This document shows positions 19,780 through 21,400 of a DNA stretch of 21,400 nucleotides, piece after piece. The DNA lies in IMG/VR virus record IMGVR_UViG_3300009320_000939, positions 1 through 21,400 of that record; one strand, given 5' to 3'. Source of the stretch: a virus. The translations under genes were made by a program, and so were the position numbers. The notes below the pieces were generated by a model that ran no database searches, was not told where the DNA came from, and was given only the letters and a program-made list of their open reading frames with translations. The stretch's first letter is position 1, and each line of letters begins with the position of its first letter.

Positions 19780-19848
19780 TGAGTGTGATAATAATGCCCA
19801 TCGGGGCCATTTTGATATTGTAATTTTTAAATAACAACGGAGGGTATT

Positions 19849-20202
19849 ATGAAAAAAATACTTTTATACGTTCTGGCTTTTTCACTTTTTACAGGAATAT
19901 CTTTTGTTTCGGCGAGCGATGAAGCTGTTTTGAAAGATCATCTAAAATATCTAAATGATATAACTGAGATTTCCTGGGTGGAATTCAACGACAATAACGT
20001 TTATATCGGTTTTAATTCAAAACCGTCTGATCTCAGAATGATCATAAACGGAGCTGCCCTTAAAGGAAACCGGGCTATTGAAAGGGGCGTGCATGTGTGG
20101 GCCACCGCAGCGGATCAAAGAGGGTGGCGGCCAGGAAAAGGACCATATTATTGCTCGGCAACGGCACGCGGAGGCAGGGTCAAAAAAAGTGATTGCAGAT
20201 AA
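19849..20202 (+). CDS. Secreted small protein, probable lysogenic-conversion gene
   Basis: 117 residues. It starts with a signal peptide: MKKILLYVLAFSLFTGISFV then SASDEA, with cleavage likely after SAS. The mature part has EISWVEFNDNNVYIGFNSKP then DLRMIINGAALKG, a mixed beta/alpha fold, and a C-terminal pair of cysteines (YYC and DCR) that could form a disulfide in the periplasm. SD GGAGGG lies 6 nt before the ATG. It follows the repressor in the same direction, so it is likely expressed in lysogens; a superinfection-exclusion or fitness role is inferred. No family recognised. Confidence 0.7.
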   Translation: MKKILLYVLAFSLFTGISFVSASDEAVLKDHLKYLNDITEISWVEFNDNNVYIGFNSKPSDLRMIINGAALKGNRAIERGVHVWATAADQRGWRPGKGPYYCSATARGGRVKKSDCR

Positions 20203-20208
20203 GGAAGG

Positions 20209-20250
20209 GGCCCGGCGGCGGTGGCTCAGGCCGCCGTGATCCGGGCCTTT
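20209..20250 (+). terminator. GC-rich hairpin between convergent genes
   Basis: GGCCCGG (20209-20215) pairs with CCGGGCC (20241-20247), with an inner GGCGG/CCGCC, followed by TTT. It sits just after the secreted-protein gene and faces the leftward holin gene, so a rightward terminator is likely. The T-run is short (TTTA). The next 70 bp are also GC-rich with CGGGC/GCCCG repeats. Confidence 0.5.
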
Positions 20251-20324
20251 AGGAAGGCACTTGCCCCGTGATTGCGGTCCGTCCCCTCAAACGGGCCGCT
20301 GCCCGGCACAGGGCCACCGGGGAT

Positions 20325-20903
20325 TTATCTTTTTTTAAAGGCCGATATGAGATCGGTTAAAAATCCGGTGTTTTTCAGGCCGGGACTGCCCATGGCATAA
20401 CGGGTCTGTTTTTCTTTGGTTCTGAGGCCGAAGTAGGCCCGCAGCAGGGCGATTATGGGACCTAATACCGACAGCACCATGGGCCAGGATGCGTTTAATT
20501 TGTCCAGGGTCTGGGTCTTGTCAAAGCCGATGGATATGGCCCACACGCCGATAAAAATAGAAACGGCAAAGGTCAGCAGCCAGGCCATCATCAGGGCGAT
20601 TTTGGGGCGCGTGCTGGCGCCGGCGGCATCGGCACCGGCCAGGGCGGTTACGATATTTGTAAATCCCTCGATTTCGGCGATCTGAACGTCAAACTCTTTG
20701 GCCATCAGCTGCCCGCGCTGCTGGGCCGGAAGTGAATTTACCGCGCTTTGCAGATCGCCGCCCGTGGCCGTGGCCGGCAACTTTTTATCATCCGGCAATA
20801 ATTCATTGACGGCATCGATGACAATGCCGGCGCCGGGCACCACATTTTTTAAGGCGATTTTGCCTACTTTCGCCCCGAAATCGAGTATGCTTTTTAAGTC
20901 CAT
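20325..20903 (-). CDS. Holin, 3TM (GTA-type) family
   Basis: 192 residues. The N-terminus is amphipathic (KNVVPGAGIVIDAVNELLPD). Two clear transmembrane helices follow at about 102-126 (IALMMAWLLTFAVSIFIGVW) and 139-160 (SWPMVLSVLGPIIALLRAYF). The ending is basic, KEKQTRYA then LISAFKKR. This is the layout of holins related to the gene-transfer-agent 3TM family. It sits 15 bp after the lysozyme gene in the same direction, a usual lysis pair. It permeabilises the inner membrane so that lysozyme reaches the wall. Start ATG 20901-20903, with AGAAAAAAAAG just upstream. Confidence 0.8.
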   Translation of the reverse strand: MDLKSILDFGAKVGKIALKNVVPGAGIVIDAVNELLPDDKKLPATATGGDLQSAVNSLPAQQRGQLMAKEFDVQIAEIEGFTNIVTALAGADAAGASTRPKIALMMAWLLTFAVSIFIGVWAISIGFDKTQTLDKLNASWPMVLSVLGPIIALLRAYFGLRTKEKQTRYAMGSPGLKNTGFLTDLISAFKKR

Positions 20904-20918
20904 CTTTTTTTTCTCCGT

Positions 20919-21400
20919 TTAAACAAACATTTTCAGGACCCGGTCGGCCCGCTGTGTCACCTGTTTGTACCAGCGCGAGTCCATGCCCTCGATCAGGGCC
21001 AGGGGCCAGTCGTTTTGTTTAATGGCCGCGATCATGTTTTTGAAACCCTTGAAACGATTGGGGCCCAGCTGATAGCGCATATTTAAAAGGGCGCCTTTGC
21101 GGTTGTCGTTAAGGGTATCGAAGCCGGCAAAGACGCGCCGAAGATCAGCCAGGCAATCCACAATATCATTGGTAAGCATCAACTCGGCCTCTTCTATGGT
21201 GATTCCCCGGCCTTCAAGGTTGCGGCCATAGGCAATGGTCAGCTTGCCGGCGGTGCACCTGTAAGGCTTCAAACGCAGGCCCTCATCTTGTTTGATTTGT
21301 TTGATGGCGTTTTCCATTTTGAAACACCCCGTACACAGCTTGCCGTGGTTTTGATTGACGTGGATGGCATACACATCAGCCTGGCAGTGTTCGCATTTCA
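20919..21400 (-). CDS. GH24 (T4-type) lysozyme with N-terminal CxxC pair; runs off the window edge
   Basis: The frame is open to the last base. Reading back from it gives ?TG AAA TGC GAA CAC TGC, so an ATG is likely if base 21401 is T on the plus strand. That would give 160 residues: an N-terminal CEHC...CTGC pair (residues 3-26), then a GH24 muramidase from MENAIKQIKQDEGLRLKPYR. The catalytic Glu (E40) is present. The Asp of the T4 enzyme is replaced by Cys (C49) in YRCTAGKLTIAYG, a common variant in phage lysozymes. T55 matches the third residue. A start at the internal ATG (21315-21317; GGGGTG 7 nt upstream) would give the plain 132-residue enzyme. No signal peptide, consistent with holin export. 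Confidence 0.85.
   Translation of the reverse strand, partial: KCEHCQADVYAIHVNQNHGKLCTGCFKMENAIKQIKQDEGLRLKPYRCTAGKLTIAYGRNLEGRGITIEEAELMLTNDIVDCLADLRRVFAGFDTLNDNRKGALLNMRYQLGPNRFKGFKNMIAAIKQNDWPLALIEGMDSRWYKQVTQRADRVLKMFV

Noticed and set aside
1-21400. CRISPR array, insertion sequence or rRNA
   Set aside because: No regularly spaced 23-40 bp repeats, no transposase motifs and no rRNA-like segments seen on either strand.

Overview
The window is almost certainly part of a temperate double-stranded DNA phage, read mostly leftward (minus strand). Support comes from a GpA-type large terminase, a P4/D5-type primase-helicase pair, a tyrosine integrase with an excisionase-like partner, an XRE/Ner-like regulatory switch, a 3TM-type holin and a GH24 lysozyme. 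The host is most likely a Gram-negative bacterium. The protein style (P4-like primases, SPL-type radical SAM, many small Cys-rich and helix-turn-helix proteins) fits a deltaproteobacterial/Desulfobacterota host, but that assignment is inference.

Layout in the direction of leftward transcription, right to left: (1) lysis, lysozyme with an upstream in-frame Cys-knuckle (20919-21400) and holin (20325-20903). (2) Lysogeny and control, 18.3-20.2 kb: rightward genes for an XRE repressor, a secreted protein and two small proteins, facing a leftward Ner-like regulator, with a promoter/operator block at 19150-19184. (3) Small early genes, 15.4-18.2 kb: tiny membrane proteins, a basic protein, an SPL-type radical SAM enzyme and a truncated second radical SAM start. 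(4) Integration, 13.2-15.5 kb: excisionase-like protein, integrase, an XRE protein, then a 3' tRNA-Thr fragment (the attachment core) flanked by near-identical 19-bp direct repeats. (5) DNA transactions, 4.0-13.2 kb: a zinc/HTH protein, SNF2-type helicase, DNA methyltransferase, ParB-like fragment, HNH protein, Lar-like zinc protein, D5 helicase, an AT-rich candidate origin and a TOPRIM primase. (6) Packaging, 0.1-4.7 kb: an HTH protein, an unusual alpha-CTD/D5 fusion, two small DNA- or zinc-binding proteins and the large terminase. Structural genes would lie to the left.

Phage genes lie on both sides of the att core. The window therefore looks like a virion or circular-form phage genome (attP) rather than a simple prophage end.

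The most notable item is the 253-residue protein at 3252-4013. Its N-terminus resembles the C-terminal domain of the RNA polymerase alpha subunit, and its C-terminus is a clear paralogue of the C-terminal DNA-binding region of the D5 helicase encoded 2-4 kb away. Other points of interest are the att architecture, a palindrome-rich candidate origin, 11-bp phased repeats at the left edge, a fresh 54-bp in-frame duplication, and several gene remnants (ParB-N, radical SAM, an orphan tail after integrase).
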